A stretch of DNA of 64,000 bases from Sphingomonas oryzagri (GCF_029906645.1 NZ_JARYGZ010000001.1:1173208-1237207), one strand, 5' to 3'; shown: positions 8,722 through 17,947, counted from the stretch's first letter. The notes: generated by a model from the letters alone, not told the origin. Program-made: numbers and translations.

Positions 8722-9810
8722 ATGCCCCCCATCACGCCCGTTCGCTTTTCGCCGGCCGTCGAAGACGTCGCGCCTGATGAGGCCGAGACGATCGAGGGTC
8801 TCAACGACGCCTTCGATCTCATTCTGGAACGCACGTCCGAGGATGGTGGGCATGCGATCCGGTCGGTCCATGCCAAGTCGCACGGGATTCTCGAGGGCGA
8901 GCTGACGATCGACGGCGGCCTGCCCCCCGAACTCGCGCAGGGCCTTTTCGCCAATCCGGGAATCCACAAGGTCGTTCTGCGCATGTCTACAAATGCCGGC
9001 GACATCCTTCCGGACAGTGTGAGCCTCCCGCGCGGTCTCGCCATCAAGGTGCTCGACGTCGAAGGCGAGCGTCTGCCGGGCGCAGACGGCAATACGCAGG
9101 ACTTCGTCATGGTCAACGGCCCGGTCTTCCAGGCGAAGACCGCCGAAAAGTTTCTCGGCAACCTGAGAATGCTCGCCAAGACGACCGACCGGATGGAGCG
9201 AACCAAGATCGCGCTCTCAGCCGTCCTGCGTGGCGTCAATAACGCGCTTGGAGCTGTCGGGATCGAAAGCCCTGCGATCAACTCGCTGGGCGGCGCTCCC
9301 AATGTCGAGCCGCTCGGCGAAACCTATTACAGCGCCACCCCCTTCCGCTACGGCGATTATATCGCGAAGTTCAGCCTGAGGCCGGTCGAACCGGCAATGA
9401 CGGCTCTCACGGGCAAGATCATCGACGTCGATGGCCGGGACAATGCCATCCGCGAGCACGTCCGCGACGAGATGCGCAGCATCGATGCGGTCTGGGAATT
9501 TCGCGTCCAGCTCTGCCATGATTTCGAGAAGCAGCCCGTCGAGGATTCAACGGTCGAATGGAGCGAGGATGAGGCGCCTTTTCAGCGCGTTGGCATTATC
9601 CGCGCCAATGCGCAAGACAGCTGGCAGCAGGAGCGAGTCCGCGAGGTGGAGGACACAATGCGGTTCAGCGTCTGGACGGGGCTCGCCGCTCACCAGCCGC
9701 TCGGGAACATCAACCGCGCGCGTCGCGACACCTACCGGCACTCGGCCGATTTCCGCGCCTCGTTCAACGGCTGCCCCTATCACGAGCCGCGCGCCGCGGA
9801 GTTGTCGTAG
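8722..9810 (+). CDS. Catalase-family (catalase-like haem-binding) protein
   Basis: The 362-residue product belongs to the short 'catalase family protein' clade. SVHAKSHGILEGEL carries the putative distal haem His, GNTQDFVMVNGPVFQ matches the catalase core, and the C-terminal NRARRDTYRHSADFR matches the proximal Arg-x3-Tyr haem ligand pattern. It is much shorter than monofunctional catalases (about 480 or more residues), so peroxidase or lipid-hydroperoxide activity is as likely as classical catalase activity. An AGGAGA site precedes the ATG, and a good EcfG-type promoter lies 25 bases upstream. Confidence 0.85.
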   Translation: MPPITPVRFSPAVEDVAPDEAETIEGLNDAFDLILERTSEDGGHAIRSVHAKSHGILEGELTIDGGLPPELAQGLFANPGIHKVVLRMSTNAGDILPDSVSLPRGLAIKVLDVEGERLPGADGNTQDFVMVNGPVFQAKTAEKFLGNLRMLAKTTDRMERTKIALSAVLRGVNNALGAVGIESPAINSLGGAPNVEPLGETYYSATPFRYGDYIAKFSLRPVEPAMTALTGKIIDVDGRDNAIREHVRDEMRSIDAVWEFRVQLCHDFEKQPVEDSTVEWSEDEAPFQRVGIIRANAQDSWQQERVREVEDTMRFSVWTGLAAHQPLGNINRARRDTYRHSADFRASFNGCPYHEPRAAELS

Positions 9811-9887
9811 CCCTGGGAAACGGGAGCGACGCTCGAGAATCGCGAGCGCGGACCAGGTAGAATCTGGAGGAGCCGTCGCGCCGTCCC

Positions 9888-10382
9888 CTAAAGATTGCCC
9901 TGCTCGCTCTCCGGCACATCGTCGCTCGGCCGAAAATAGAGCGCGGCGCATTCGTCCTTCAGGCACCCGCCGTCGATGACGAGATCGTCGCGATAGGCGT
10001 CCTTCACGAAATCCATCGTGTCGAGGTTGCGATCCTCGAAATACATACGGTGCACGTCCTCGCGCCCCGCGCCGAAAACGATGCGCCCGACCTTGGTCCA
10101 GATCGTTGCCATCGTACACATGCCGCAGGGCTGGAGCGTCGAATAGAGCACCGCCCCGTCGAGGCCGGGTGCGTCCACAATTTGGGCGGCCTCGCGAAAC
10201 GCTACCATTTCCGCATGCGCGGTCGCATCGTTCCAGGCATCGGTTCGGTTCCGTCCACGCGCAATCACTTTGCCTTCGCGGACAAGCACGGCCCCGATCG
10301 GAGACTGGCTCGGATCGGCGCCGTCCTGAGTCGCGACTTCGATCGCGACGCGCATCCATCGTTCGTCGTCAGGACCGATCAT
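9888..10382 (-). CDS. Nucleoside/cytidine-deaminase-family zinc hydrolase
   Basis: The 164-residue product has the deaminase zinc signature: HAEMVAFREA (zinc His and catalytic Glu) and LQPCGMCTMA (two zinc Cys). This assigns it to the CMP/dCMP/guanine deaminase superfamily, acting on a free base or nucleoside in the cytosol. The exact substrate is not determinable here. The GQ-type tRNA-specific TadA family is less likely because of the extended C-terminal tail. Its ATG overlaps the stop of the upstream ferritin-like gene by 4 bases, so the two are translationally coupled. Confidence 0.85.
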   Translation of the reverse strand: MIGPDDERWMRVAIEVATQDGADPSQSPIGAVLVREGKVIARGRNRTDAWNDATAHAEMVAFREAAQIVDAPGLDGAVLYSTLQPCGMCTMATIWTKVGRIVFGAGREDVHRMYFEDRNLDTMDFVKDAYRDDLVIDGGCLKDECAALYFRPSDDVPESEQGNL

Positions 10383-10942
10383 CCCTTGAGAAACGGTTTG
10401 CCCTCGTGGGCGACGAGCAGATCGTGCATGTCGGAGGCATGATCCTCCTCCTCGGCGAGGATATGTTCCAGCATGATCCTTGTCGTCGGATCGTCATCCC
10501 CGAAATAGCGGATCAGTTCCTGATAATGCTCGATGACGATGCGCTCGGCGATCAGGTTCTGCCTGATCATATCGACGAGATTGCCGTCGTCACCATATTC
10601 TGTGGCGGAGCGCGATGCGAGGCCCTCCGGATTGAAATTGGGGACGCCTCCAAGCTGGTCGATCCGCTCGGCCACCATGAGCATGTGCTTCTGCTCGGAG
10701 ACGGCATGTTCCTCGAACTCGGCCGAAACGCTTTCCGACGTGATGCCGTCGGCCGAGATGGCATGCATCCGGTACCGCAGCACGCAGACAAGTTCTGTTG
10801 CGACGACCGACTGGAGGAGCTCGATCGTCTTCTTTGGGTCGCCCTTGTAGGTGGGCATCACCGCACCGTCGTCGAGCGACTTGCGAGCGCGCTGGCGTAG
10901 GGTCTTGACGTCGGTCAGGAAGGAATCGGCTCCGTCTGCCAT
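10379..10942 (-). CDS. Ferritin-like (bacterioferritin/DNA-protection type) protein
   Basis: This 187-residue all-helical protein carries two ferritin-type iron-ligand patterns: E-x6-Y in the first half (VATELVCVLRYRMHA) and E-x2-H (FEEHAVSEQKHM, LAEEEDHASDMHD), as in bacterioferritin and Dps-like four-helix bundles. It probably stores or oxidises iron and protects from peroxide in the cytosol (family knowledge). GGAGCGAGCC precedes the ATG. It is the first gene of a two-gene unit with the deaminase. The upstream GGAAC at 10997-11001 is not followed by a GTT at the right spacing, so I do not call an EcfG site. Confidence 0.85.
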   Translation of the reverse strand: MADGADSFLTDVKTLRQRARKSLDDGAVMPTYKGDPKKTIELLQSVVATELVCVLRYRMHAISADGITSESVSAEFEEHAVSEQKHMLMVAERIDQLGGVPNFNPEGLASRSATEYGDDGNLVDMIRQNLIAERIVIEHYQELIRYFGDDDPTTRIMLEHILAEEEDHASDMHDLLVAHEGKPFLKG

Positions 10943-11187
10943 GGCTCGCTCCGATACTGATAAGGATCGAGCCTAGAAGCCCCCGGCCAGTGCGTTGTTC
11001 CTGTAGAGAGTCGTTCGCAAAGGATGTTCGTCAGATCAAACGGGCACCCATCAAAGTGCCGACGGCGTCGCAACCTTGTCCCGGGACCATAGTTGGCCAA
11101 GCTGCAGGCGCGCACGACCGGAAGCTAGAATCGTTACTGCAACGACTTAGTGTGAAATCCCGCGGCACAGTGCTCGGCCCTCGGTGC

Positions 11188-11352
11188 TCAGAGCGCCCGA
11201 CGGCGTGACATGAGCCACAGGACCAGCACGACTAAAAGGATGAGGCCGAGACCGCCGTCAGGATAATATCCCCAGTCGCCGCTATAGCCCCAAGTCGGCA
11301 GACCGCCGATTAGGGCAAGGATCAGCAGGATGATCAGGATCGGATGCAGCAC
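11188..11352 (-). CDS. DUF3309 small hydrophobic protein (GTG start)
   Basis: This 54-residue gene starts with GTG, with GAGGAGAC 6 bases upstream. The protein begins with a hydrophobic helix (ILIILLILALIGGLPTW), continues with GYSGDWGYYPDGGLGLIL and ends with a second helix and an Arg-rich tail. This L-P-x-W-x-Y-S-x-x-W-G-Y-x-P-x-G-G-L-G-L-I pattern is the signature of DUF3309 membrane miniproteins, which are common next to stress genes in alphaproteobacteria. Function is unknown. Confidence 0.85.
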   Translation of the reverse strand: MLHPILIILLILALIGGLPTWGYSGDWGYYPDGGLGLILLVVLVLWLMSRRRAL

Positions 11353-11552
11353 GGCGAAGTCTCCTCATTCCATGCTTGACCCAACCGCCCTGCGACCCAA
11401 ACGATCCGCGCCGGCATTGGACGGTGACCGGGTTGATGATGAGATTTGTGCGTGATGTCCCATCTGAGTTCGATGGCGGGCGTTGCATAATTTAGACCCT
11501 CGATCGCTTCGATCGACGGGAGGGCATGGGCCAAGGACTTGCTCGCCCCGAC

Positions 11553-12197
11553 CTAAAAGAGTGGCACCTCGAAACCAGGATCGGCTTTCGCCATCGCCCG
11601 ACGGAAGGCAGCACGCTCTCCGATGCGCAACAGGTAGGCTCGGATGTTCGGATAGGGCGAGAGGTCGCGCGGCGCGAACACGCGCATCGTCGTCAGCGGG
11701 AAGGCCGAGATAATGTCGGCAGCAGTGAAGCTGTCCCCCGCCAGATAGTCGACGCCGGAGAGGCGCTCTTCGATCTGCTCGTAGGCACGATCGAGGCGCT
11801 CGCGAAGGGCGCCGACGACGCCCCCATCTCCATCCTTCAACAGGCCGGCGACCATATCCACCATCGCGGCCGGCATCAGCGATCCATTGGCGAAGTGAAA
11901 CCAGAACAGGTAGTCCGCATAACCGGGTTCGCCTGGGGCGACTCTGAGGCGGCCCTCGCCATGAACCTCGATTAGGTACTCGATGATCGCACCCGACTCC
12001 CCGAGGACGAGGTCGCCGTCGGTTATCACCGGCGCGGTGCCGAACGGCGTGAGCGCGCGATACTCTGCTGGCGCCAGGCGCGTCCGACTGTCGCGCTGAT
12101 AGGTTCGCAATTCGTAGTCCAGGCCAAGCTCCTCGCAGAGCCAGACGATCCGATCCGACTGCGAGATCCCGAGATGGTGAACGACGATGCTGCTCAT
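11553..12197 (-). CDS. Glutathione S-transferase family protein
   Basis: The 214-residue product has an N-terminal thioredoxin-like domain (VVHHLGISQSDRIVWLCEEL, then the cis-Pro region GTAPVI and the glutathione gamma-Glu site LGESGAIIEYL) and an all-helical C-terminal domain with the N-capping motif FTAADIISAFP. GSTs conjugate or reduce electrophiles with glutathione in the cytosol. It stands alone on the minus strand between DUF3309 and the divergent DUF2231 gene. A second, different GST is encoded at 33713-34324. Confidence 0.9.
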   Translation of the reverse strand: MSSIVVHHLGISQSDRIVWLCEELGLDYELRTYQRDSRTRLAPAEYRALTPFGTAPVITDGDLVLGESGAIIEYLIEVHGEGRLRVAPGEPGYADYLFWFHFANGSLMPAAMVDMVAGLLKDGDGGVVGALRERLDRAYEQIEERLSGVDYLAGDSFTAADIISAFPLTTMRVFAPRDLSPYPNIRAYLLRIGERAAFRRAMAKADPGFEVPLF

Positions 12198-12378
12198 GAA
12201 GGCGCCAACGCGGCAGTGCGCCGTCCGTGCCGAACAATCTTCCGGCTGGCCGCACTATCGACGAATGCTCTCACGGTAGTCCCGCCCGTCACGGGATCGC
12301 GACCCATCGGTCACCTCCGGGGAACCCTCTGCCCTGTCGGAACGTCTCACAACCGGGCGGCAGGGTGGAGACAAGAGC

Positions 12379-12801
12379 ATGCCGTCCTACGTCCAGGCTC
12401 CCGAGCAACGCCGACCGCTTTTTGCCAGCCTGATGAGCTTTCCGGCCTCCTGCTTCGTCCTGACCCTGCTGACCGACATCGTCTATGCGAATTCCTACAA
12501 CATGGCTTGGGAGACCGCGTCCGTCTGGCTCCTCACGATCGGATTGCTCGCCGCCTTCGTGTTCGTTTTGATCGGCCTTTTCCAGGCATTCGTGCAGGGT
12601 CTGTGGCCGAGCATGACCTCGCGGATCGGGTTCGCGATCGTATTGATCCTTTCGATCTTCAATGCGTTCATTCATAGCCGCGACGGCTACACCTCAGTCG
12701 TTCCGACAGGGCTCACCCTCTCCGCGATCGTCGTCATCTTTCTGCTGGGAGTGGGAATCCTCGAACATTTCGCGATGTCGCGTCGGGAGTCGATCGCATG
12801 A
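12379..12801 (+). CDS. DUF2231 integral membrane protein
   Basis: The 140-residue product has four predicted membrane helices and the DUF2231 hallmark of an N-terminal FPASCFVLTLLTDIVYA (normally F-P-x3-F-x3-L-x2-D). Family members are small inner-membrane proteins that in some cases carry haem; function here is unknown. Its stop overlaps the next gene's ATG (ATGA), so it is coupled to the sorbosone-dehydrogenase-like lipoprotein. A weak EcfG-like site (GGAAC 12321-12325, N17, CGTC) lies upstream, with one mismatch in the -10. Confidence 0.8.
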   Translation: MPSYVQAPEQRRPLFASLMSFPASCFVLTLLTDIVYANSYNMAWETASVWLLTIGLLAAFVFVLIGLFQAFVQGLWPSMTSRIGFAIVLILSIFNAFIHSRDGYTSVVPTGLTLSAIVVIFLLGVGILEHFAMSRRESIA

Positions 12802-14123
12802 ACCGCGCCGAGCTCAGCCGGAGGACCGGCGGCATCGTCCTCGCCGTCACCATGCTGCTGGCGGCCACCGGCTGCCACAAACAAATTGCCCCGCCCGACG
12901 ACCAGATCGGACCCAATCCGACGCTGCCCGAACCGAACGAATATCTCCTGCCACCGATGAAGACGGCGACCTCCAAACCTTGGTTGAACGGGGAGATGCC
13001 GATCGCCGGACCAGAACTCAAGGTCCAGCCGTTCGCGACCGGTCTCATTCATCCTCGATCGGTGTTCGTTCTGCCCAACGGCGACGTCTTGGTCGCGCAG
13101 TCGGACGGGCCAAAGCCACCCGTCAATCGCCCGAAAGATGTGGTCATGGGGCTGATCCAGGCACATGCGAAAAGCTTCGGCCCCAAGGCTCCCAACAATA
13201 TCCTGCTGCTGCGCGACACGAATGGCGACGGGATCGCCGACCACCGCTTCACCTTCCTCGAGGGCCGGCATTCCCCGTTCGGCATGGTGCTCGTCGGCAA
13301 CGATCTCTTCATCGCCGACACCGACGCACTGATCCGCTATCACTATACGCCTGGCCAGACGAAGATGATCGATCCCGGCACCAAGGTTACCGATCTGCCG
13401 GGAGGACCGATCGATCATCATTGGACGAAGAGCCTGACGGCGAGCGCCGATGGCACCAAGCTTTATGTCGGCGTCGGCTCGAACAGCAACATCACGGAGA
13501 ACGGGATGGTGGCCGAGGAAGGGCGGGCTGCGATCTGGGAGGTCGACCGCGTCACGGGCGCGCACCGTCTCTACGCGACCGGCACGCGCAATCCCGTCGG
13601 CCTGGCCGTCGAGCCGAGCAGCCACGTCCTTTGGGCGGTCGTCAACGAGCGCGACGAGCTCGGTCCCAACCTCGTTCCCGACTATCTGACCTCCATTCGA
13701 GACGGAGGCTTCTACGGCTGGCCCTACAGCTATTGGGGCCGGCATATCGATCCGCGCGTCATGCCGCAGCGGCCCGATCTCGTCGCGAAGGCGATCGTGC
13801 CCGATTACGGCCTGAGCTCTCATGTCGCGCCGCTCGGTGTCACCTTCTCTACCGGCAATGCCATTCCCGCTCAATATCGGGGCGGTGCCTTCGTCGGAGA
13901 ACACGGTAGCTGGGACCGGGATCCGTTCAACGGCTACAAGGTGATCTACGTCCCCTTCACCGGCGGGCGGCCTTCCGGAAAGCCGGTAGATGTCCTGACC
14001 GGCTTCCTGACCGACGGGAAGACCGCGCATGGGCGACCCGTGGGCCTTGCAACCGATACCCAGGGTGCCATCCTCGTTGCCGACGATCTCGGGAATGCGA
14101 TCTGGCGGATCAGTGGACGCTGA
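12798..14123 (+). CDS. PQQ-type sorbosone dehydrogenase family lipoprotein
   Basis: This 441-residue beta-propeller protein is similar to L-sorbosone/aldose sugar dehydrogenases: GLIHPRSVFVLPNGDVLVAQ, HSPFGMVLVGNDLFIADTD, KSLTASADGTKLYVGVGS, TRNPVGLAVEPSS, GHG-like GEHGSWDRDPFNGYKV and a terminal GAILVADDLGNAIWRI. A signal with the lipobox-like LLAATGC suggests export and lipidation, so it would oxidise sugars in the periplasm with quinone acceptors. It is translationally coupled to the membrane DUF2231 protein, which could act as an electron acceptor partner (inference). Confidence 0.88.
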   Translation: MNRAELSRRTGGIVLAVTMLLAATGCHKQIAPPDDQIGPNPTLPEPNEYLLPPMKTATSKPWLNGEMPIAGPELKVQPFATGLIHPRSVFVLPNGDVLVAQSDGPKPPVNRPKDVVMGLIQAHAKSFGPKAPNNILLLRDTNGDGIADHRFTFLEGRHSPFGMVLVGNDLFIADTDALIRYHYTPGQTKMIDPGTKVTDLPGGPIDHHWTKSLTASADGTKLYVGVGSNSNITENGMVAEEGRAAIWEVDRVTGAHRLYATGTRNPVGLAVEPSSHVLWAVVNERDELGPNLVPDYLTSIRDGGFYGWPYSYWGRHIDPRVMPQRPDLVAKAIVPDYGLSSHVAPLGVTFSTGNAIPAQYRGGAFVGEHGSWDRDPFNGYKVIYVPFTGGRPSGKPVDVLTGFLTDGKTAHGRPVGLATDTQGAILVADDLGNAIWRISGR

Positions 14124-14134
14124 ACCGAGACATA

Positions 14135-15016
14135 TCAGGGGCCAAGCCGCATCCTCAGTTCGTCTTCCCCGACGATCTCGATCGGTTGCCCCTTCCGGCG
14201 AATATCCTCGGCACGGCGAAAGGCCGGGCTCGCGCTCACGAACCGGCCGAACGGCTGCTCGTTGCTGATCACGAGCATCGTGGTGTTCGTACCCACCGAG
14301 GCGACGACGCGCGCGCCGGCTTCCGCCAGAAGGCGCGCGAGCGACCCGTCGCGACGCGCGCCCAGAATGGCGATCCGCTCGCCCTTGAGCGGCCCGAAGG
14401 GAGAAGGTTTCGGCGCCGCCCCCCCACCGGGATTGGCCGGCGTCACCCATCCCTTGAGATCGATGCCGGTATGCTCGATCGCCCGAACGATCACCATGCC
14501 GGCGGCACGGGCGTCGCTGAGCGCGTCGTGATGCTTGTGTGGCACGCCTAGAAACCGGGTCAGCGCGTTCAGGCGATGACTGGGGAGCTCCGGCCAGGCG
14601 CGCTTGGCAACGCGCACGCTGTCGAGCCAGATCGGCTGGATCATGGTGCGTTCGTGAACGCGGCACGCCGACGCCAGCGCGCCCTTGTCAAAGAACGAAT
14701 GCGCGACCGTGATCCGGCCTGAGAGCATGGCGTCGATCTCGGAATGGACATGCGGAAATGTCGGCTGTCCAACGACATGATCGGCTGTTATTCCGTGAAT
14801 GCGGATATTGAACGGCGAGAAGTCATCGCACGGGTCGACGAGCGTCTCATATTCGAAGATTTCCCGGCCGTCCCGAAAGCCGACGATTCCGATCTGGCAT
14901 ATGCTGCTGACGCGCGAACAGGCCGTCTCGACGTCGATCACGACGAAATCGGGAGCGGCCGGGCGTGACGCCTCGTCGGCGCGCGCGCTGGACATGACCA
15001 TGGTCGCTGCGTTCAT
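14135..15016 (-). CDS. DEDDh 3'-5' exonuclease with C-terminal BRCT domain
   Basis: The N-terminal domain (about residues 20-190) is a DnaQ-like exonuclease: FVVIDVETA (DxE), IRIHGIT, the middle acidic residue in AHSFFDKGAL and the final HDALSDARAAG (H-x4-D). A linker follows, then a BRCT domain (about 205-293: GPLKGERIAILGAR...VGTNTTMLVISN...GQPIEIVGEDELR), an arrangement also seen in DNA polymerase III epsilon-like repair proteins. The start at 15016 is uncertain, since none of the nearby ATGs has a clear ribosome site. It stands alone, convergent with the sorbosone dehydrogenase gene. Confidence 0.85.
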   Translation of the reverse strand: MNAATMVMSSARADEASRPAAPDFVVIDVETACSRVSSICQIGIVGFRDGREIFEYETLVDPCDDFSPFNIRIHGITADHVVGQPTFPHVHSEIDAMLSGRITVAHSFFDKGALASACRVHERTMIQPIWLDSVRVAKRAWPELPSHRLNALTRFLGVPHKHHDALSDARAAGMVIVRAIEHTGIDLKGWVTPANPGGGAAPKPSPFGPLKGERIAILGARRDGSLARLLAEAGARVVASVGTNTTMLVISNEQPFGRFVSASPAFRRAEDIRRKGQPIEIVGEDELRMRLGP

Positions 15017-15100
15017 GACCGGAACATAGCATGTCCGGGCCGTTGCGACAGGCATGCCGAACGTCGCACCGAGAGTGCTGCTCGGTGCGCTCTCGCGCGA

Positions 15101-15436
15101 TCAATCGTCCTGTTCGTTGCCGGTACCACCGGTACCTGCGGTTCCGCCAGGCGAGCCCGGATCCTCCATCGGCGACTTCCCGGCGCGACGCGGATGCTCG
15201 CGCTCGGCATCTTCGTCGTAACCGGACGACGGTGCCGGTTCGCCGCTGCCCGCTGGAGAGTGTGAAGGTGCGTCCGAGGCCGGGAAGCTCTCGTCGGATG
15301 CAATGTCGACGTTAGCGTCCTCGTCGCTGGGATCCGACTTCAACGCGTCGTGTTGCTCGGCATCGTGGGCTTCGCGCACCTCGGGGACCGCGTGCTCGCT
15401 GCCTTCGCCGGTTTTGTCGTGGGGTCGATCGGTCAT
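15101..15436 (-). CDS. Acidic disordered protein with ESFPASD motif (soluble paralogue)
   Basis: The start at 15436 has AGGAGGAG upstream and gives 111 residues; longer frames are unsupported. The sequence is acidic and low-complexity, rich in Asp, Glu, Ser, Gly and Pro. The block DESFPASDAPSHSPAGSGEP followed by SSGYDEDAE is closely shared with the protein at 27445-27846 (DESFPASDPPSH, SSGYDERAE), together with the N-terminal MTDR...VREA.DA..H.AL...PSDE. The function of this family is unknown to me. This copy lacks the membrane helix present in the other one. Confidence 0.75.
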   Translation of the reverse strand: MTDRPHDKTGEGSEHAVPEVREAHDAEQHDALKSDPSDEDANVDIASDESFPASDAPSHSPAGSGEPAPSSGYDEDAEREHPRRAGKSPMEDPGSPGGTAGTGGTGNEQDD

Positions 15437-15606
15437 GGTAGCCACTCCTCCTCTGGCGCCTCCACAATCTGCACTCTTCGGCGCCTTTCCGTCCAAACGA
15501 TCGAAGGAGGCATTCGTCGCCCGTCGGGCAAAGCGGCTGGGGCTTCGCTTCAGCGCAGTAGACGCCCGGTTTGCACCAGCCGGTAGCTGAACGGGTGCGG
15601 GACTGG

Positions 15607-15632
15607 GGAACCTCCCTTTCGACGGACGGGTT
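15607..15632 (+). promoter_or_regulatory. Candidate EcfG promoter for the aldo/keto reductase
   Basis: GGAAC (15607-15611), N17, GGTT (15629-15632) matches the EcfG consensus. It lies 113 bases before the aldo/keto reductase ATG, so the 5' leader would be about 100 bases. The longer distance makes it less certain than the other sites. Confidence 0.4.
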
Positions 15633-15744
15633 TGACGGTGCGTGGCCGCTGACCCGCAATGCACAATACCGTATCGGTGCAGCGCCGCACCGTTTCATCC
15701 CCAAACGGCGCGAACGAGCCCGCCGATCGACGGAGAGCCGCCTG

Positions 15745-16773
15745 ATGAGCCAAGACAGCCGCGCGAAGGCGCTGTTCAAGCCTGAATTCCGCTTCGGTAT
15801 GGGCGGCGTGCCGCTGGGCAACGAGTTCAACAAGATCCTCGACCGAGACGCCGAGGAAGCCCTCGCGGCTGCATGGGATTTGGGTGTACGCTATTTCGAC
15901 GTTGCACCATGGTACGGCTTCGGGCTGTCCGAACGCCGCTTCGGGCATTTTCTGCACAACCAGCGGCGTGACGACTTCCTGATCTCGTCAAAGGTAGGCA
16001 AGCTCTTCAAAGCATCCCGCGACAACGCCCGCGAGGATTATTTCCCGCTGTCCGATTCACCCAACGACATCATCTTCGACTATACCGCCGACGGTGTCAG
16101 GCGCTCGATCGAGGACAGTTTGCAGCGTATGGGGCTAGACAGCCTCGACGTCGCCTTCGTCCATGATATCTCCCCCGACTTCGCCTACTTTCCGAACGGT
16201 TGGGAGGAGCAGTTCGCCATCGCGGAGAAAGGTGCATTCCCTGCCCTCTCCAGGATGCGCGATGAGGGCATCATCAAGGCCTGGGGGATCGGCGTAAACT
16301 GCCCAGAGCCGATCCTCCGGGTGATCGACGTCGCTGATCCCGACATTTGCCTATGTGCCCGGCAATACTCGCTGGTGGACCACAAGAATGCGGTCGAAGA
16401 GGTTTTTCCTGCCGTGCGCGAGAAAGGCGTCTCGCTCGTCATCGGGTCGGCCCTCAACGCGGGCTTCGTGTCCGGCAGCCCGCGCTACAATTACGGTCCG
16501 AAGAACCACGAAATCCCGACCGATGCGATCGCCAAGCGCGAGGCGTTGCGAGCCGTTGCGGCAAGCCATGGCGTGGACCTGCGAACCGCCGCGCTTCAGT
16601 TCTCGGCCGCGCCCGATGTTGCCGTGGCGCTCGTCGTTGGCGCCAGCAGCGCCGAGCAGATCTCGCAGGATTATAACTCGATGCAGGCGAAGATTCCGGC
16701 CGCGTTCTGGGACGACCTCAGGGCCAAGGGATTGATCGAGCAGGCCGCCGCAATACCCGACGGCGGAGACTGA
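15745..16773 (+). CDS. Aldo/keto reductase, D-threo-aldose 1-dehydrogenase-like
   Basis: From ATG 15745 (GGAGAG 8 bases upstream) the product is 342 residues. It shows the AKR signatures GDxxYDVAPWYG-like (YFDVAPWYGFGLSERRFG, with the catalytic Asp and Tyr), the SSKVGKLF lysine segment, LQRMGLDSLDVAFVHDI (His) and the NADPH-binding C-terminal VVGASSAEQI. The close match to the YFDTAPxYGxGxSE pattern of the L-fucose/D-threo-aldose dehydrogenase group suggests oxidation or reduction of sugars or aldehydes. A candidate EcfG promoter is upstream. Confidence 0.9.
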   Translation: MSQDSRAKALFKPEFRFGMGGVPLGNEFNKILDRDAEEALAAAWDLGVRYFDVAPWYGFGLSERRFGHFLHNQRRDDFLISSKVGKLFKASRDNAREDYFPLSDSPNDIIFDYTADGVRRSIEDSLQRMGLDSLDVAFVHDISPDFAYFPNGWEEQFAIAEKGAFPALSRMRDEGIIKAWGIGVNCPEPILRVIDVADPDICLCARQYSLVDHKNAVEEVFPAVREKGVSLVIGSALNAGFVSGSPRYNYGPKNHEIPTDAIAKREALRAVAASHGVDLRTAALQFSAAPDVAVALVVGASSAEQISQDYNSMQAKIPAAFWDDLRAKGLIEQAAAIPDGGD

Positions 16774-16855
16774 CGACCGCGAACCCGACGGAACAGGCGA
16801 CGTCCTGCCGAAACGTGGCTGGCGTCGCCGAGCCGCTCGGCGCACAAGGGGCACA

Positions 16856-17470
16856 ATGCCGCTCCAAGCTCTTATCGCCCGCTTCGGCTTGGGCGCGGTT
16901 TTCCTAGGGTCCGGTCTGGAGGGCGAGACGGCGGTGATCGCCGGAGGCATTCTCGCGCATCAGCATATCCTGTCTTTGCCCGGCGTCGCCATTGCCGGCG
17001 CCTTGGGTTCCTTCTCCGCAGACCCAGCCTTCTTCCTTTTCGGCCGCCATTTCCGGGACCGTCCGCGCGTCGAAAAGATGCTCGACAAGCCGGCCGCCGA
17101 ACGTGCCATCGACACGCTCGAAAAGCATCCGATCGCCTTCGTCCTCGGATTCCGTTTTCTCTACGGACTGCGTACCGTCAGCCCGGTCGCGGTAGGCACA
17201 TCCGACGTCTCGCAAGTCCGCTTCTCGTGTCTGAATGCGATCGCAGCAGTCCTATGGGCGGTTCTGTTCACGGCGGTAGGCTACGGCCTCGGCGGACCGT
17301 TGGGGCAATATTTTCAACGCCCTAAATCGATCGTGCCGTTCTTAGTGGCCGGTCTTCTCATCCTGGGCGTCGGCCTCTTCGTAATGCGCAAATTCTTTGG
17401 ACTGATCCCTACCCGACGGCGCAGGCCAGGCAAGGATGGCCGGTCGACGACGGCCAGACGAAGGGAATAG
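16856..17470 (+). CDS. DedA-family membrane protein
   Basis: This 204-residue protein has the DedA/SNARE-associated layout: an acidic Glu in an amphipathic N-terminal segment (GSGLEGETAVIAGG), GALGSFSADPAFFLFGRHF, the Arg-rich HPIAFVLGFRFLYGLRTVSPVAVG motif and three C-terminal helices, ending in a very basic cytoplasmic tail. DedA proteins are inner-membrane transporters that affect lipid flipping, proton motive force and drug tolerance. AAGGGGC precedes the ATG. It is a single gene convergent with the DUF488 gene. Confidence 0.88.
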   Translation: MPLQALIARFGLGAVFLGSGLEGETAVIAGGILAHQHILSLPGVAIAGALGSFSADPAFFLFGRHFRDRPRVEKMLDKPAAERAIDTLEKHPIAFVLGFRFLYGLRTVSPVAVGTSDVSQVRFSCLNAIAAVLWAVLFTAVGYGLGGPLGQYFQRPKSIVPFLVAGLLILGVGLFVMRKFFGLIPTRRRRPGKDGRSTTARRRE

Positions 17471-17515
17471 ACTGTCCGATCACCAACAGGCGCGCTGCAC
17501 ACTGGAGCATTTCGC

Positions 17516-17947
17516 TCATACGAAAAGGTCGATCCGCTTCGCGTCCGGGAAAACTGCTTCAGCAAGGAGCGAGCGGTGGCAGGTCGCCGGATCGCGCTCG
17601 AAACACAACAAGGCGGTCGGGAGCTCGGCGGCCATTTCCTTCAGCATTGCGGATTGGACGATCGCCTCGGGAAGCTCAAGTTGACCCGCATAGATCTTGG
17701 CCAGTCGATCGTGGTTGCCTTTTCGCGCAGCCTCGCGGCCTTCGGGCGGCGTCCCGAGTGCCTTGAGCCCGACATAGTCGATGCCTGCTTCCCTCAAACC
17801 GGCCGCCAGCACGTTCTTGGAGAAGCCCGGTCGGCGCGAAAGCGGTACGGCGCGAATGTCTGCCAGGAGCTTGACGCCCGAATCTTGTAATGTCGCCACG
17901 AGTTCAGCTTGCGTGGCGCCTTCGTAGCCGATCGTGAAGATTTTCAT
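17516..17947 (-). CDS. DUF488 domain protein
   Basis: The 143-residue product matches DUF488: N-terminal IFTIGYEGATQAELVATLQ, LLADIRAVPLSRRPGFSK, GLKALGTP and the C-terminal cysteine-containing LLCFERDPATCHRSLLAE. Members are small cytosolic proteins of unknown function with conserved Cys-x3-Cys-H-R-like motifs. It stands alone here; the 285 bases upstream (17948-18232) hold no recognisable gene. Confidence 0.88.
   Translation of the reverse strand: MKIFTIGYEGATQAELVATLQDSGVKLLADIRAVPLSRRPGFSKNVLAAGLREAGIDYVGLKALGTPPEGREAARKGNHDRLAKIYAGQLELPEAIVQSAMLKEMAAELPTALLCFERDPATCHRSLLAEAVFPDAKRIDLFV

Noticed and set aside
9811-9887. Possible terminator between the convergent catalase-like and deaminase genes
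   Set aside because: Only a weak 6-bp stem (CGCTCG/CGAGCG) is present without a T-run.
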